Below, one piece after another: positions 61,661-62,950 of a DNA stretch of 62,950 nt. Made by a program: the position numbers and the translations under genes. This DNA comes from a virus, in IMG/VR virus record IMGVR_UViG_3300050343_000162, positions 1 to 62,950 of that record; one strand, 5' to 3'. Each line of letters starts with the position of its first letter. Position 1 is the stretch's first letter. The notes below the pieces were generated by a model. It made no database searches. It worked only from the letters and a program-made list of their open reading frames with translations, and had not been told where the DNA came from.

Positions 61661-61689
61661 AAAAAAAATGGGGGGTTTTTAATTCCCCC
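61661..61689 (-). terminator. Hairpin terminator, minus strand
   Basis: GGGGG (61689-61685 on the minus strand) pairs with CCCCC (61675-61670) around a nine-base loop, followed by A and eight T. It overlaps the end of the 61927 gene. Confidence 0.8.
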
Positions 61690-61927
61690 AATCATCATAA
61701 GTTAAAGTTTCTGTGAGATATATTTTTTGATTTCCCTCAGATGAATTGAAATAAAATTCAAATTCTGTATCTGTATAAATTTCAAAAATTCCGTTTTCTT
61801 CTTTAGCTTTTGCAATTTGATTTTTTGTGAATTCTTCCGCTTTCTCTCTATCTGTGAAAACGTAATAATCATTATAATCTTGTAACTCTTCAGTTAATGC
61901 AACTAGATAAATTAAAATTTTTTTCAT
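61679..61927 (-). CDS. Small hypothetical early protein, 82 aa
   Basis: Starts MKKILIYLVALTEELQDYND. Mixed alpha/beta with YVFTDREKAEEFTKNQIAKA and a beta region; ends TLTYDDWGN. Leader TTACTAACATG. No known family. Confidence 0.5.
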   Translation of the reverse strand: MKKILIYLVALTEELQDYNDYYVFTDREKAEEFTKNQIAKAKEENGIFEIYTDTEFEFYFNSSEGNQKIYLTETLTYDDWGN

Positions 61928-61950
61928 GTTAGTAATTTTTTTAATTAGTC

Positions 61951-61977
61951 AAAAAAAGCGGAGCAATTAAGCTCCGC
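61951..61977 (-). terminator. Strong hairpin terminator, minus strand
   Basis: GCGGAGC (61977-61971 on the minus strand) pairs perfectly with GCTCCGC (61964-61958) around a six-base loop, followed by seven T. Confidence 0.9.
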
Positions 61978-61989
61978 CAATTAATTAGT

Positions 61990-62253
61990 TTATTCTTCCA
62001 GAGCTTCCAGAATTTCATAATAATCAACTTTGTCAAAGTCAATATCGTCTATAAATAAATTCTTGAATTGCTTGATAGTAAATAATAAAATCAAAGCTCT
62101 TCGCTCTTTGTTCTCTGGCTCTATTTCTTGCCAGGCACATTTGCGATTGAATGACTCCAGAAGTGGAGTATAAATTTCGCTAGTGTTCATTATGTTGAGA
62201 TTACATCTCCAAGTATCAATATTAGCCCAACCATTATAATTAATTTTTGTCAT
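61990..62253 (-). CDS. Conserved phage protein, 87 aa
   Basis: Starts MTKINYNGWANIDTWRCNLN. The NGWxNxDTWxxxL start is shared by short proteins found in many phages (DUF7249-like, from memory). Helical remainder, with LLFTIKQFKNLFIDDIDFD. ATGA coupling with the upstream gene. Function unknown. Confidence 0.6.
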   Translation of the reverse strand: MTKINYNGWANIDTWRCNLNIMNTSEIYTPLLESFNRKCAWQEIEPENKERRALILLFTIKQFKNLFIDDIDFDKVDYYEILEALEE

Positions 62254-62477
62254 AGCTCTAAAATATTGTTTTCAATGTCATCTCCTAATCTTCCTGATAA
62301 GTCAAAAATTTCATCTTGAATTATCATTTGTGTATCTTCTGGAAGCTCTTCAATTTGGCTTTCCAGAGCGTCCCAAATCAGACGTTCTATTTTCGTCTGG
62401 AAATGTAATTCCAGATTTTGAGTTTTATCCTGGAGAACTTTTAAAAGTCCGCTCTCCTGGAGTTCATAATATTCCAT
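62250..62477 (-). CDS. Small early protein, 75 aa
   Basis: Starts MEYYELQESGLLKVLQDKTQ; acidic, helical (IERLIWDALESQIEELPEDT). First gene of the minus-strand region from the right end, so likely among the earliest expressed. No family recognised. Confidence 0.55.
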   Translation of the reverse strand: MEYYELQESGLLKVLQDKTQNLELHFQTKIERLIWDALESQIEELPEDTQMIIQDEIFDLSGRLGDDIENNILEL

Positions 62478-62779
62478 TTTTTTAAGTTTAAAGTTTCAGT
62501 ATTTCAAAGACGGATTTTTTACTAATACCTAGTCTGTGGCTAGTGGCGGAAATCTGGTAACGCCCATTTGAATTATAAAATTAATCAAATAAACTGAAAA
62601 AACAAATAAATTACTTATCAAATATTATCCAGCTAGATCCCCAGAGATATTTATTTGCTTCTCTGGAGAGCAAGTTTTTAATTTTCAAAGCTTTGAGCTT
62701 CAAAAAATCTCCGTTTAATTTGTTCTCTCTGGAAGTGGTGGAGGTATAAAAGGGAAGGTGTGAACACCTCTTCCTCTTC
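62478..62779. promoter_or_regulatory. Right-end non-coding control region
   Basis: About 300 bases without a gene. A minus-strand CGTCTTTG near 62505-62512, one base off TAnnTTTG, is the likely early promoter. AGTGGCGG at 62542-62549 repeats the octamer of the terminal repeat, and CTGGA/TCCAG motifs cluster at 62620-62740. A hairpin AGGTGT-GA-ACACCT near 62757-62770 with flanks AGGGA/TTCCT extends to the repeat boundary. This may hold the packaging signal, the early promoter or part of an origin. Confidence 0.55.
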
Positions 62780-62950
62780 TAAGCTCGTCAAACGAGTTAG
62801 CAAGGGGTAGGAGGTCGGAGGGTTGGAGATAGTGCAGCAGGAGCGCAGGCAAAAAGCCTAAAAAATCTGCAAAGCTCTAAAAAATCAATAGCCCCCCCGC
62901 TAAAAAATTAATGACTTTTGTCGGCGGCAAGTGGCGGCTGTACACATATA
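62780..62950. repeat. Terminal direct repeat, right copy
   Basis: Second copy of positions 1-167, four bases longer because of one-base insertions (after GTT, in GTAGG, in CAGG and in GCAGGC). Shows the circular or terminally redundant nature of the unit. Confidence 0.9.

Overview
The window looks like one complete genome of a lytic, probably podovirus-like phage of a marine-type Bacteroidota (Flavobacteriia) host. The first 167 bases recur at 62780-62950 with only a few one-base differences, so the contig closes on itself at a unit of about 62.78 kb (circularly permuted or terminally redundant DNA). The DNA is AT-rich. Promoters fit the Bacteroidota -7 element TAnnTTTG (for example at 203, 3708, 6202, 14666, 16077, 21842, 25796 and 37498), and starts lack Shine-Dalgarno sites but carry A-rich leaders such as AAATTAAATCAAATG. 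No integrase, repressor/Cro switch, DNA polymerase or RNA polymerase was recognised.

Layout: 0.2-0.6 kb, two small genes; 0.65-3.3 kb, a repeat-studded control region followed by GroEL, three tiny genes and GroES; 3.25-3.7 kb, a divergent winged-helix-like gene; 3.7-6.9 kb, a run of very small Lys/Arg-rich proteins plus a methyltransferase-like gene; 6.9-15.1 kb, virion proteins and glycine-rich tail fibres built from shared modules; 15.1-16.1 kb, lysis (small membrane protein, M15 peptidase endolysin, three-TM holin); 16.1-27.5 kb, a tandem GroES-like protein, putative small terminase, TerL, portal, scaffold, major capsid and head-tail adaptors; 27.5-40.1 kb, two tail (muzzle-type) proteins with Thr/Ser-Pro linkers and Cys-rich repeats that flank a modification cassette; 40.1-48.8 kb, a GNAT-like gene and three internal virion (ejection) proteins, the last 1,967 aa. 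Everything from 48.7 to 62.5 kb is on the minus strand: replication/recombination genes (DnaA domain IV-like, VRR-NUC, SF2 helicase, VirE_N-type primase/SF3 helicase, SSB-like, RecE-like exonuclease, annealing protein) and then many small early proteins separated by hairpin terminators, with one interrupted tRNA-like gene.

The most striking system is at 27.5-40.1 kb. A two-domain 2-oxoglutarate/Fe(II) oxygenase of the prolyl 4-hydroxylase type, an RmlB-like nucleotide-sugar dehydratase and a DxD glycosyltransferase lie between two virion genes that encode long (Thr/Ser/Ala-Pro)n tracts. Those dipeptide repeats match the glycomodules of plant and algal hydroxyproline-rich glycoproteins. I infer a phage pathway that hydroxylates and then glycosylates its own tail proteins. 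The second distinctive system is a full chaperonin set (GroEL, GroES and a tandem GroES-like protein).

Many genes at 4.8, 7.5-12.5, 17.3-18.6, 19.9-22.8, 23.3, 26.2-34.5 and 61.3 kb are broken by single-base indels, often in homopolymers, while neighbouring long genes are intact. This pattern, with the indels between the two terminal copies, points to uneven long-read error rather than true pseudogenes; such genes are annotated across the breaks.
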